Shown piece after piece: positions 1-6,349 of a stretch of 18,998 nt of DNA. The stretch comes from Clostridia bacterium. GTDB taxonomy: Bacteria > Bacillota > Clostridia > Christensenellales > Aristaeellaceae. The DNA is taken from contig JAFUWR010000306.1 in NCBI GenBank assembly GCA_017471125.1, forward strand, positions 1-18,998, given 5' to 3'. Both the position numbers and the translations under genes were made by a program. The notes below the pieces were generated by a model. The model was not told the DNA's origin. It searched no databases and saw only the letters and a list, made by a program, of their open reading frames with translations. Numbering within the stretch: position 1 is the stretch's first letter; every line of letters begins with the position of its first letter.

Positions 1-127
1 CGATCCACCTTCCCCTAAAGGGGAAGGCAGGCGGGCGCCGCAACGGCGCCCCTACGGGGACGAGACGGGCGCTGGGGGCAGCGCCCCTACGGGGACGAGG
101 CGGGCGCTGGGGACAGCGCCCCTACGT
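1..127. repeat. Cluster of palindromic dispersed repeats
   Basis: The region opens with a perfect 8-bp-stem palindrome at about 9-28 (CCTTCCCC, TAAA loop, GGGGAAGG). Three units with a 35-bp period follow, at about 31-65, 66-100 and 101-127. Each unit is a hairpin of the form GGGCGCY...RGCGCCC followed by CTACGGGGACGAG. The first unit shares at least 28 identical bases with 5686-5714, so this is a dispersed family and not a local accident. It carries no credible coding region. It resembles REP-type intergenic elements. It is not a CRISPR, because the units abut with no unique spacers. Any role in transcript 3'-end stability is inference. Confidence 0.75.
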
Positions 128-185
128 GTAAGAAGATAAAGCGGGCGTATGAGCGGCGACGCGACGATGGGGAGAGGAAATATAC

Positions 186-275
186 GTGATTGTTAAATTT
201 TGGTGCGGGTGCAATATGGACGTGTATGGGGGCGTCTATTATGTGTACGATAACGAGTGGGGCGTGTTGACATGA
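186..275 (+). CDS. Possible 29-residue leader peptide coupled to sigma factor
   Basis: A short reading frame starts at GTG 186 and ends at TGA 273-275. It would encode a 29-residue peptide beginning VIVKFWCGCNMDVYGG, rich in aromatic residues and with a Cys-Gly-Cys. A GAGG element lies 8 nt before the GTG. An alternative ATG at 216 would give 19 residues. Its stop codon overlaps the ATG of the sigma factor as ATGA. That sigma-factor start has no convincing Shine-Dalgarno sequence of its own, which suggests coupling. Against it, third-position GC is clearly lower than in the flanking genes, and the stretch could instead be an AT-rich promoter region. No family recognised. Confidence 0.35.
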   Translation: MIVKFWCGCNMDVYGGVYYVYDNEWGVLT

Positions 276-745
276 GCGACGAGGAGTACATGCGGCGGGT
301 GCGGGCGATGGAGGGGCGTCTATACCGCGTGGCGCAGGCGATCCTATGGCGGGAGGCGGACAGCTTGGACGCGATACAGGAGGCGGTGTTCCGGGGCTGG
401 ATGAAGAAGAACGGCCTGCGGGACGCCGAACGCTTCGAGGCGTGGCTGATACGCATCCTGGTGAACCAGTGCAAGGATGTGCTGCGCCGCCGCAAGCGTG
501 AGGCGGGGAATCTGACGGGCGAGGTCGCGGAGGCGGACAGCCTGTGCGAGGACCTGCATCTGCGTCAGGCGTTGAAGCGCCTCCCGCGGAAGTACTGCCT
601 GCCGCTGGTGCTGCACCACCTGGAGGGCTATTCGGTGCCGGAGGTGGCGCGGATGCTGGACATCCCGCAGAAGCTGGCAGCGTCGCGGCTGCACCTGGCG
701 CGCAAGGCGCTGCGCAGGCTGTTGGATGGAGGTGAGGAGTCGTGA
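272..745 (+). CDS. ECF-type RNA polymerase sigma factor
   Basis: A sigma-70 family factor of the extracytoplasmic-function type, about 157 residues, a normal length for the group. Region 2 runs from about residue 14 to 75, with the core-binding stretch DAIQEAVFRGW and a helix ending in NQCKDVLRRRKR. Region 4 runs from about 105 to 150, with LPRKYCLPLVLHHLEGYS and the helix-turn-helix VPEVARMLDIPQKLAASRLHLARKAL. It would direct RNA polymerase to a small regulon. ATG 272 is preferred over an in-frame GTG at 257; neither has a good ribosome binding site, fitting translational coupling to the upstream 29-codon frame. The stop overlaps the next gene's GTG (GTGA at 742-745), so the downstream membrane protein is probably its partner or anti-sigma factor. 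Confidence 0.9.
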   Translation: MSDEEYMRRVRAMEGRLYRVAQAILWREADSLDAIQEAVFRGWMKKNGLRDAERFEAWLIRILVNQCKDVLRRRKREAGNLTGEVAEADSLCEDLHLRQALKRLPRKYCLPLVLHHLEGYSVPEVARMLDIPQKLAASRLHLARKALRRLLDGGEES

Positions 746-1311
746 AGGAGCCCAGGCTGCGCCTCGAGCGGGCGTTCGGGAAGCCGCCCCGCGCGTTATC
801 GGAGGCCATCGAAGCATCATTCAGGCGAGGAGAGAATGAGATGAAAAAGAGACACAAGCTCATGACGACCATCGGCGTCGCGGCATGCGCCGCCGTGGCG
901 TGCGCGGCGATCGGGTTCGCGGGCACGCAGTTGTCAAGGACCGCGCCCGACAAGGTGGCGGCGGCGCGGGTGGAGGTCGTCGCAACGACGATGTCGGCGC
1001 CGACCCCGGCCCCGGAGGGGGAGCTGGTCTACTACGCGACGGTCAACGGCAATTATTACCACACCGACCCGGTGTGCAGCGGCATGGTTGACGTGCTGCC
1101 CATGACCGCGGACGCGGCGCTCGCCCTCGGCAAGCAGGCCTGCCCCGTGTGCTGCGGCTCGACGCTGACGCTCTGCTGGGCCACCGACGAGGGGCAATAC
1201 TATCACCGCGACCGGGAATGCAGCGGCATGTGGGGCGCGAAATACTGCACGGTGACGCAGGCCCGGGCGAGAGGCCAATGGCCCTGCCCGGTGTGCTGGA
1301 TCGCAGACTGA
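742..1311 (+). CDS. Membrane protein with two His/Cys repeats, likely anti-sigma
   Basis: A 189-residue single-pass membrane protein that starts at GTG 742 behind a strong GGAGGTGAGG site located inside the sigma-factor gene. Residues 1-38 are a basic cytoplasmic segment, about 41-63 a membrane helix, 65-93 an Ala/Thr/Pro linker, and 96-189 an outside domain made of two repeats. Each repeat follows Tyr-Tyr-His-x-Asp, then Cys-Ser-Gly-Met, then a short Ala/Gly-containing stretch, then Pro-x-x-Cys or Pro-Cys-Pro-Val-Cys. Candidate ligands are His107, Cys112, Cys134 and Cys137 in repeat one and His155, Cys160, Cys182 and Cys185 in repeat two, a pattern suited to zinc binding or thiol switching. 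The overlap with the sigma gene and the topology suggest an anti-sigma or sensor role. The short cytoplasmic part matches no classical anti-sigma domain that I recognise, so that role is inference. Confidence 0.75.
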   Translation: MKEPRLRLERAFGKPPRALSEAIEASFRRGENEMKKRHKLMTTIGVAACAAVACAAIGFAGTQLSRTAPDKVAAARVEVVATTMSAPTPAPEGELVYYATVNGNYYHTDPVCSGMVDVLPMTADAALALGKQACPVCCGSTLTLCWATDEGQYYHRDRECSGMWGAKYCTVTQARARGQWPCPVCWIAD

Positions 1312-1340
1312 CAAAAAAGTGACCCGGCGATGCCGGGTCA
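1312..1340 (-). terminator. Rho-independent terminator of the PurF-like gene
   Basis: A perfect 9-bp stem (TGACCCGGC / GCCGGGTCA, 3-nt loop) occupies 1320-1340. Read on the minus strand it is followed at once by CTTTTTTG. The stop codon of the minus-strand gene lies inside the stem. The convergent plus-strand gene ends at 1311, so the hairpin may also stop that transcript, though the plus-strand tail (ATTCCTTTCC) is weaker. Confidence 0.8.
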
Positions 1341-2741
1341 TTCCTTTCCGTTCCAGCAATACGTGCACAGCTTGCACGGGCTGACGCCGGTGGCGGCGAG
1401 CATGTCGTCCAGGCGGTGGTACATGAGGGAGGTGAAGTTGAGCTCCTTGCGGATCTCCTCGACCATGCGGGCGTACTCGGGGGTATCGGGGTCGGCGTAG
1501 CGGGGCAGCTTGGCCTCGGCGTCGTCGCCCTCGAGGCGGGCGATGACCCGGCGGGCGATGAGGTCCATCTCAGAGGCGGACCGGGAGAAGTTCAGGTACT
1601 TGCAGCCGTACAGTATGGGCGGGCAGGCGGTGCGCACGTGGACCTCCTTCGCGCCGGAGTTGTACAGGTACTCGGTGGTCTCGCGCATCTGGGTGCCGCG
1701 GACGATGCTGTCGTCGATCATGATGAGGCGCTTGCCCTCGATCAGCGCGTCCACGGGGATGAGCTTCATCCGGGCGATGAGGTTGCGCTTGGACTGCATG
1801 GTGGGCATGAAGGAGCGCGGCCAGGTGGGGGTGTACTTGATGAATGGGCGGGAGAAGGGGATGCCGGCCTGGTTGGCGTAGCCGATGGCGTGGGCGGTGC
1901 CGGAGTCGGGCACGCCGGCCACGGTGTCGGCCGCCACGCGGTCGCGCTTGGCCAGCATGCCGCCGCAGGCGCAGCGCATGGCTTCCACGTTCATGCCCTC
2001 GTAGGCGGAGGTGGGATAGCCGTAGTACACCCACAGGAAGGTGCAGATCTTCATGTCGCCCCGGGCGGGGGCCACCACCTCGACGCCGTCGGGGGTGATG
2101 AAGTCGATCTCGCCGGGGCCCAGCTCGCGGTAGTCGGCGTAGCCCAGGTTCAGGTAGGCGGAGGACTCGAACACCGCGCAGTAGCCCTCGTCCTTCTTGC
2201 CGATGACCACCGGCGTGCGGCCCATGCGGTCGCGGGCGGCGTAGATGCCCGTGGGGGTCAGCACCAGCATGGACATGGAGCCGTCGATGCGCTCCTGGGC
2301 GTAGCGGATGCCTGCGGGGATGGAGTCCTTGGCGTTGATCAGCGCGGCCACCAGCTCGGTGGCGTTGATGTTGCCGCCGCTCATCTCCAGGAAGTGGGTG
2401 GTGCCCTGGGCGAAGGCCTCTTCCACCAGCGCCTCCGCGTTGTTGATGCGGCCCACGGTGGTGATGGCGAAGTTGCCCAGGTGCGAGCGCACGATCAGGG
2501 GCTGCGGCTCGTAATCGGAGATGCAGCCGATGCCCAGGTTGCCCTTCATGTCGTTCACGTCGCGCTCGAACTTGGTGCGGAAGGGGGCGTTCTCGATGTT
2601 GTGGATGGCCCGCTCGAAGCCGTCCTCGCCGTGCACCACCATGCCGCCGCGCCGGGTGCCCAGGTGGGAGTGGTAGTCCGTGCCGAAAAACAGGTCGAAT
2701 ACGCAGTCGTGCTTCAATGCCGCTCCGAAAAATCCGCCCAT
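1338..2741 (-). CDS. PurF-like amidophosphoribosyltransferase paralogue, no Cys nucleophile
   Basis: A 467-residue protein with the PurF layout: an N-terminal Ntn-type glutamine amidotransferase fold (about 1-230) and a C-terminal phosphoribosyltransferase domain. The PRPP loop MIDDSIVRG is at about 341-349. PDSGTAHAIGYANQAGIP (278-295) is the other typical block. Cysteines 233, 380, 456 and 459 line up by context with the four 4Fe-4S ligands of Bacillus PurF. The nucleophile position is unusual. PurF matures to an N-terminal CGVFG, but this protein begins MGGFFG, so the catalytic Cys is Gly. That start is the one seen, to my recollection, in a distinct Clostridia/Bacteroidales PurF subgroup. 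It probably cannot hydrolyse glutamine and may use ammonia or another amine, or have another role. ATG 2741 has AAAGGAG 7 nt upstream. No other purine gene is nearby. Confidence 0.88.
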   Translation of the reverse strand: MGGFFGAALKHDCVFDLFFGTDYHSHLGTRRGGMVVHGEDGFERAIHNIENAPFRTKFERDVNDMKGNLGIGCISDYEPQPLIVRSHLGNFAITTVGRINNAEALVEEAFAQGTTHFLEMSGGNINATELVAALINAKDSIPAGIRYAQERIDGSMSMLVLTPTGIYAARDRMGRTPVVIGKKDEGYCAVFESSAYLNLGYADYRELGPGEIDFITPDGVEVVAPARGDMKICTFLWVYYGYPTSAYEGMNVEAMRCACGGMLAKRDRVAADTVAGVPDSGTAHAIGYANQAGIPFSRPFIKYTPTWPRSFMPTMQSKRNLIARMKLIPVDALIEGKRLIMIDDSIVRGTQMRETTEYLYNSGAKEVHVRTACPPILYGCKYLNFSRSASEMDLIARRVIARLEGDDAEAKLPRYADPDTPEYARMVEEIRKELNFTSLMYHRLDDMLAATGVSPCKLCTYCWNGKE

Positions 2742-2776
2742 GGCTCTTCTCCTTTGTCCTGCAAGAATTTAGGTGT

Positions 2777-2785
2777 ATTATAACA
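2777..2785 (-). promoter_or_regulatory. Extended -10 promoter of the PurF-like gene
   Basis: On the minus strand TGTTATAAT gives a perfect TATAAT with the extended TG motif, about 35 nt before the start codon. The -35 position (GGCGTG at 17-nt spacing) does not match consensus, so recognition would rest on the extended -10. No riboswitch or PurR-like box was recognised. Confidence 0.6.
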
Positions 2786-2864
2786 TGTGAAATAGATGAC
2801 ACGCCGCACTAACGTGTAAAAGTTTGGAAGGATTTTGAGGAAGTCCATAGGGCAGGTTGAACAA

Positions 2865-2889
2865 ACCGCCGCCGGGATCGGGCGGCGGT
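2865..2889 (-). terminator. Hairpin terminator of the lysozyme-domain gene
   Basis: A 9-bp perfect stem (ACCGCCGCC / GGCGGCGGT, 7-nt loop) lies just downstream of the minus-strand stop codon at 2897. It is followed on that strand by TTGTTC. The short U-rich tail makes it a modest intrinsic terminator. Confidence 0.6.
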
Positions 2890-2896
2890 CGGGGTG

Positions 2897-3922
2897 TCAG
2901 GTCCTGTATTTGCTCCACAGATTGTCCCGGGCGTAGTTGGCGCGGGTGACGGAGCGGGAGGCGCGGCTGGCCGGGGCCTCGAAGTTGTAGCAGAAGTCGT
3001 AGGCCGCGTCGTAGGCGCCCTGGGCGCTGTTGCTGACGGACTTCAGCTTGCTGTGCACGGCGGGGTAGTAGGTCTTTAGCTCGTATTGCAGGAAGTAGAG
3101 CTGGCCCTTCAGGGACGTATAGTCGTAGCCGTGGCTGTTGCACCAGTCGATCAGCCGGGTCTTGCGGGAGGCGTGCCACTGGCAGATGCCGTAGCTGGTG
3201 CCGCTGTCGCCCACGCAGGTGACCTTGTAGTCGGACTCGTACTTGATGTTCGCCATCACGCCGCAGGCCGCGGCCACGTTGTAGCCCATGACCTGGGTCA
3301 GGAAGCGGTAGATGACCGTCTCGTTGCTGCCGCTGAACGACGGCGCGTCGCTCTTGGCGGGGGTCTCGACGGTGATCTCGGCGGTGGCCACCTCGGAGGT
3401 GGACAGGTGGGACATGTCGATGTAGCCCACGTTGTTGCCCCGCTGCACCATGCCCCAGTCGCCCTTCACGGCCACCAGGCTGAGCTTCACGCCCTTGGTC
3501 AGCGTCAGGCTGTCGCTGGAGGACGAGGGCTTGGCGTACACCTTGCAGCTCTCCTTGGTCCAGACGCTCTTGTTGTCGTAGCGGGTGATGCCGTCGTCCT
3601 GCGCCTCGGTCTTGGCGGGCGCGTCGTCGCTACTACTATTGTCGTCGTCCTTGAGCGCCCGCAGGTCGCTCACGTGGGCGATGCCGGTCCTGCCCTGGAA
3701 GGAGATCAGCGCCGCGTCGCCCTTGTAGTCCTTCACCGTCACCACGGTGCCCTTGGGCAGGCTGCCCACCTGGTCGTGGGGCGCGCTCTGGCGGTACACC
3801 TTCATCTTGCTTGCGGTGACCACCGCCTCGAAGCTGCCGGAGGCCAGCGCCGCGGGGAGCGTCCCCAGCACCAGCGCCGCCGCCAGCAGCGCCACAATGA
3901 ATTTCGTCAGCCGTACCTTCAT
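2897..3922 (-). CDS. Secreted SH3 and phage-tail-lysozyme domain protein
   Basis: A 341-residue exported protein, probably a cell-wall hydrolase. Residues 1-27 form a signal peptide (basic MKVRLTK, a long hydrophobic core, cleavage after ALA). Two SH3-like domains follow at about 30-90 and 116-175, separated by an Asp/Ser linker. Residues 201-341 resemble the phage tail lysozyme family (PF18013 type): ACGVMANIKYESDY carries a candidate catalytic Glu229, then GDSGTSYGICQWHASRKTRL. The likely role is peptidoglycan cleavage during growth or remodelling, with the SH3 parts binding wall. ATG 3922 is chosen over the in-frame ATG at 3961. It has an AAGGG site 8 nt upstream, starts a clean signal peptide, and the promoter lies at 3974-4002, so a 3961 start would leave almost no leader. 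Transcribed alone, divergent from the next gene. Confidence 0.88.
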   Translation of the reverse strand: MKVRLTKFIVALLAAALVLGTLPAALASGSFEAVVTASKMKVYRQSAPHDQVGSLPKGTVVTVKDYKGDAALISFQGRTGIAHVSDLRALKDDDNSSSDDAPAKTEAQDDGITRYDNKSVWTKESCKVYAKPSSSSDSLTLTKGVKLSLVAVKGDWGMVQRGNNVGYIDMSHLSTSEVATAEITVETPAKSDAPSFSGSNETVIYRFLTQVMGYNVAAACGVMANIKYESDYKVTCVGDSGTSYGICQWHASRKTRLIDWCNSHGYDYTSLKGQLYFLQYELKTYYPAVHSKLKSVSNSAQGAYDAAYDFCYNFEAPASRASRSVTRANYARDNLWSKYRT

Positions 3923-3973
3923 ATCGTAAACCCTTTCGCGTCGTGAACGAACATATGTCAAACATTCGTAATA

Positions 3974-4002
3974 ATTATAGCATGTCTGAAATATTTTGTC
4001 AA
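3974..4002 (-). promoter_or_regulatory. Perfect-consensus SigA promoter for the lysozyme gene
   Basis: On the minus strand TTGACA (4002-3997), a 17-nt spacer and TATAAT (3979-3974) match the vegetative consensus at all twelve positions. A TG one base before the -10 adds an extended element. The start point would be near 3967, giving a 5' leader of about 45 nt. Confidence 0.9.
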
Positions 4003-4048
4003 TAGTTATTCATATATTTGGGTTAAATATGCAATAATTACCAGAAAA

Positions 4049-4060
4049 ACCGCATGCGGT
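4049..4060. promoter_or_regulatory. 12-bp palindrome beside divergent promoters, possible operator
   Basis: ACCGCATGCGGT is a perfect palindrome abutting the -35 of the plus-strand promoter. It lies in an AT-rich stretch where a GC-rich palindrome stands out. The position suits a repressor or activator site; no regulator family is recognised. Confidence 0.35.
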
Positions 4061-4061
4061 A

Positions 4062-4090
4062 TTGCAATCCTGCCCTTAAAATGGTATGCT
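4062..4090 (+). promoter_or_regulatory. Promoter of the binding-protein gene
   Basis: TTGCAA (4062-4067), a 17-nt spacer and TATGCT (4085-4090) with a TG extension (TGGTATGCT) precede the gene by about 30 nt. Each hexamer matches consensus at four of six positions. Confidence 0.6.
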
Positions 4091-4120
4091 TGGGGTATCA
4101 ATTCGCGGGAGATGATAAGG

Positions 4121-5569
4121 ATGATGAGAAGGATCGCCGCGCTCGTCGCGGCGCTGGCGCTGTGCCTGTGCGCGCTGGCCGAGACGCCGGATGGGTTCAC
4201 GTTCTCGGGCGGCACGGGCAAGGTGGAGATCGCCTGCCCGGAGATCTGGGAGGCCGACGGCGCGGACTGGGCGCGGCTGGTGTTTTCAAGCCCCAACTAC
4301 CCGAGGGTGGTGTCCGAGGGCGTGGAGTACGCCGCGACCCACGGGGACGGCGACTCGGTGTTCGAGCTGCCGGTGAAGCTGAACGCGGACATGGACATCG
4401 TCGCCACCACCACGGCCATGTCCCAGCCCCACGACATCACCTACACCATCCACATCTATGTGGGCGAGGCCGCGCCGGAGCCGGCGACGGCGGAGGCCGA
4501 GGCCGCGCAGGACGAGCCAGTGGACAGGACGCCCATCGAGGGCCTGACCTGGACCGCCCGCATGCCGCTGACCTACGCCGAGGGCTTCTCGGTGGATTAC
4601 TATGACGGCGGCTACGCGCTGATCGACATCGTGGACGGCGACCGGGCGCTGGTGGTGCCCGAGGGCGCGGACGCGCCGGACGGCCTGCCGGAGGACGTGA
4701 TCGTGCTGCAAAGGCCGCTTGATAGCGTGTACCTGGCGGCCACGTCGGCGATGGCGCTGTTCGACCGCATGGACGCGCTGGGGATGCTGGGCTCCTGCTC
4801 GCTGGAGGCGTCCGACTGGAGCGTGGAGAACGCCCGGGCCGCCATGGAGGCGGGGGACATCCTGTTCGCCGGGAAGTACTCCGAGCCGGACTACGAGCTG
4901 CTGCTCCAGACCGGCTGCGACCTGGCCGTCGAGTCCACCATGATCTTCCACACCCCCAAGGTCAAGGAGATGCTGGAGACCCTGGGCATCCCGGTGCTGG
5001 TGGACCGCTCCAGCTACGAGCCGCACCCGCTGGGGAGGACCGAGTGGATCAAGCTGTACGCCGTGCTCGCGGGCAAGGAGGCGGAGGCCGAGGCGTTCTT
5101 CGCCGAGCGCGCCGCGCTGATCGACGCCTACGCCGGCTACCCCAACACCGAAAAGACCGTGGCGTTCTTCTACATCAGCTCCGACGGCTCGGTGGTGGTG
5201 CGCAACTCCACCGACTACGTGCCGAAGATGATCGAGATCGCCGGGGGGCGCTACGCCCTGGCCGACATCGTCGACCCGGACAGCACCCGGTCCTCCGTGT
5301 CCACCACGATGGAGCAGTTCTACGCCGCCGCCGTGGACGCGGACTATCTGATCTACAACGCCAACATCGCCGCGCCCCTGACGACGATGGACGACCTCTA
5401 CGCCCTGTCGCCGCTGTTCAGGGACTTCGCCGCCGCGAAGGCCGGCAACGTCTGGTGCACCGGCAAGGACCTCTACCAGGAGACCGACGACGTGGGCGAG
5501 CTGATCGTCGACATCCACAATATGCTCACCGGCGAGGGGGAGATGAGGTTCCTCTCAAGGTTGAGTTAG
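4121..5569 (+). CDS. Secreted ABC-type substrate-binding-like protein with extra N-terminal domain
   Basis: A protein of about 482 residues. A signal peptide covers residues 1-20, ending ALCLCALA. A beta-rich domain follows at about 22-115 (from FSGGTGKVEI to TYTIHIYVGE), of a kind I recall fused to such proteins in gut Clostridia. An acidic Ala/Glu linker leads to a domain at about 140-480 resembling class III (TroA/FhuD-like) metal-chelate binding proteins, with stretches such as DVIVLQRPLDSVYLAATSA, GIPVLVDRSSYEPHPLGRTE and DYVPKMIEIAGGRYALADIV. The ligand could be a siderophore, haem or corrinoid; the sequence does not decide. There is no clear lipobox and no permease or ATPase gene beside it. 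ATG 4121 is chosen because GGGAG sits 9 nt upstream; ATG 4112 would have no spacing. Confidence 0.75.
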   Translation: MMRRIAALVAALALCLCALAETPDGFTFSGGTGKVEIACPEIWEADGADWARLVFSSPNYPRVVSEGVEYAATHGDGDSVFELPVKLNADMDIVATTTAMSQPHDITYTIHIYVGEAAPEPATAEAEAAQDEPVDRTPIEGLTWTARMPLTYAEGFSVDYYDGGYALIDIVDGDRALVVPEGADAPDGLPEDVIVLQRPLDSVYLAATSAMALFDRMDALGMLGSCSLEASDWSVENARAAMEAGDILFAGKYSEPDYELLLQTGCDLAVESTMIFHTPKVKEMLETLGIPVLVDRSSYEPHPLGRTEWIKLYAVLAGKEAEAEAFFAERAALIDAYAGYPNTEKTVAFFYISSDGSVVVRNSTDYVPKMIEIAGGRYALADIVDPDSTRSSVSTTMEQFYAAAVDADYLIYNANIAAPLTTMDDLYALSPLFRDFAAAKAGNVWCTGKDLYQETDDVGELIVDIHNMLTGEGEMRFLSRLS

Positions 5570-5830
5570 TCACCAGGCACCAGGCATCAGGCACCAGTCC
5601 GATACTTGCTGCCGCGCATGGTCGTAGCCCCTTGCCTTCCCCCGGTGGGGAAGGTGGCCCGCGGAGCGGGTCGGATGAGGTCCCCGGCGGGCGCCGCAAC
5701 GGCGCCCCTACGGGTAATCCTGTTCCCTACGGGCGCTGGGGGCAGCGCCCTTACGCGACGCCGTTCTCCCCTACTCCCTACTGCCTACTCCATACTCCCT
5801 CAATCGACCCACGAAACGAGGTGAAAACGC
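5570..5830. repeat. Intergenic repeat cluster flanked by heptamer tracts
   Basis: This gene-free stretch is built from repeats. A 7-bp tandem tract (CACCAGG type, four units) lies at 5571-5598. The palindrome CCTTCCCC-N4-GGGGAAGG follows at about 5636-5655, then a GGCCCGCGGAGCGGGTCGG hairpin. Two GGGCGCY...RGCGCCC units end the cluster at about 5686-5714 and 5728-5755. A second 7-bp tract (CTACTCC type, four units) is at 5771-5798. The order of palindromes matches the cluster at 1-127. No terminator or clear promoter is visible; the ribosome binding site of the next gene ends the region. Confidence 0.75.
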
Positions 5831-6334
5831 ATGGGCGAGCTATGGACCCTGCTGACGGCGAACGTGCCGGAGCTGATCCTGCTGCTGGTGGGCCTGGGCC
5901 TGCTGGTGTTCGAGATGTACATCCCGGGCTTCGGCGTGCCGGGCGTGCTGGGCATCGTGACGATGGCGCTGGGCTTTATACTGCTGCGCCCCACGCTGCA
6001 GCAGGGCATACTGCTGCTGGTGATCCTGGCGGCGGCGCTGTGCGTGGCGCTGGTGGTGCTGCTGCTGACGGCGTCGAAGGGGCGCATCGGCAGATCGAAG
6101 CTGGTGCTCAACGACGTGGCCCTCAAGGACGCCGACGCCAGCGACCTGAGCGCCTATCTGGGGAAGCGCGGCGTCACGCGCACGGCGCTTCGGCCCGCGG
6201 GCATCGCGGACTTCGACGGCGTCCGGCTCAACGTGGTGTCCGACGGCGAGTTCATCGCCCAGGGCGCGCGCGTGAAGGTCATGAACGTAGCGGGCAACCG
6301 CATCGTGGTCGCGGAAGCGGCCGACAATGAATGA
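5831..6334 (+). CDS. NfeD family membrane protein
   Basis: A 167-residue short NfeD protein. Hydrophobic segments lie at about 12-31, 35-54 and 57-79, with the family-typical FEMYIPGFGVPGVLGIV between the first two. A soluble OB-fold-like C-terminal part from about 98 (LGKRGVTRTALRPAGIADFDG...GARVKVMNVAGNRIVV) matches the NfeD C-terminal domain. No protease domain is present, as expected for the short form that pairs with flotillins. ATG 5831 follows a GAGGTG site. The flotillin-like gene begins 15 nt downstream, the usual arrangement. Known role of the pair: organising membrane microdomains and influencing fluidity and membrane protein complexes. Confidence 0.92.
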   Translation: MGELWTLLTANVPELILLLVGLGLLVFEMYIPGFGVPGVLGIVTMALGFILLRPTLQQGILLLVILAAALCVALVVLLLTASKGRIGRSKLVLNDVALKDADASDLSAYLGKRGVTRTALRPAGIADFDGVRLNVVSDGEFIAQGARVKVMNVAGNRIVVAEAADNE

Positions 6335-6349
6335 CGGAGGTAGAATGAT

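Noticed and set aside
31..127. CRISPR-like array with 35-bp period
   Set aside because: Units abut with no unique spacers, each is an internal palindrome followed by a fixed tail, and no cas gene is present.
87..953. A 288-residue minus-strand frame opposite the sigma factor
   Set aside because: Pro/Ala/Ser low-complexity translation, an antisense shadow of the sigma and membrane protein genes.
1416..2783. A 455-residue plus-strand frame opposite the PurF-like gene
   Set aside because: Composition is Gly/Val/His/Ala-rich nonsense with no motif; it mirrors the GC-rich codons of the well-recognised minus-strand gene.
2742..2864. A purine riboswitch or PurR box upstream of the PurF-like gene
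   Set aside because: The leader from the extended -10 is only about 30 nt and contains no aptamer-like pairing or recognisable PurR box.
3923..3961. The longer 354-residue start for the lysozyme-domain protein
   Set aside because: It would place 13 charged residues before the signal peptide, has no ribosome site, and begins only a few bases from the expected transcription start.
4006..4296. A 96-residue minus-strand frame over the promoter region and start of the binding-protein gene
   Set aside because: It covers two convincing promoters and a signal peptide on the other strand, and has no ribosome site or family signal.
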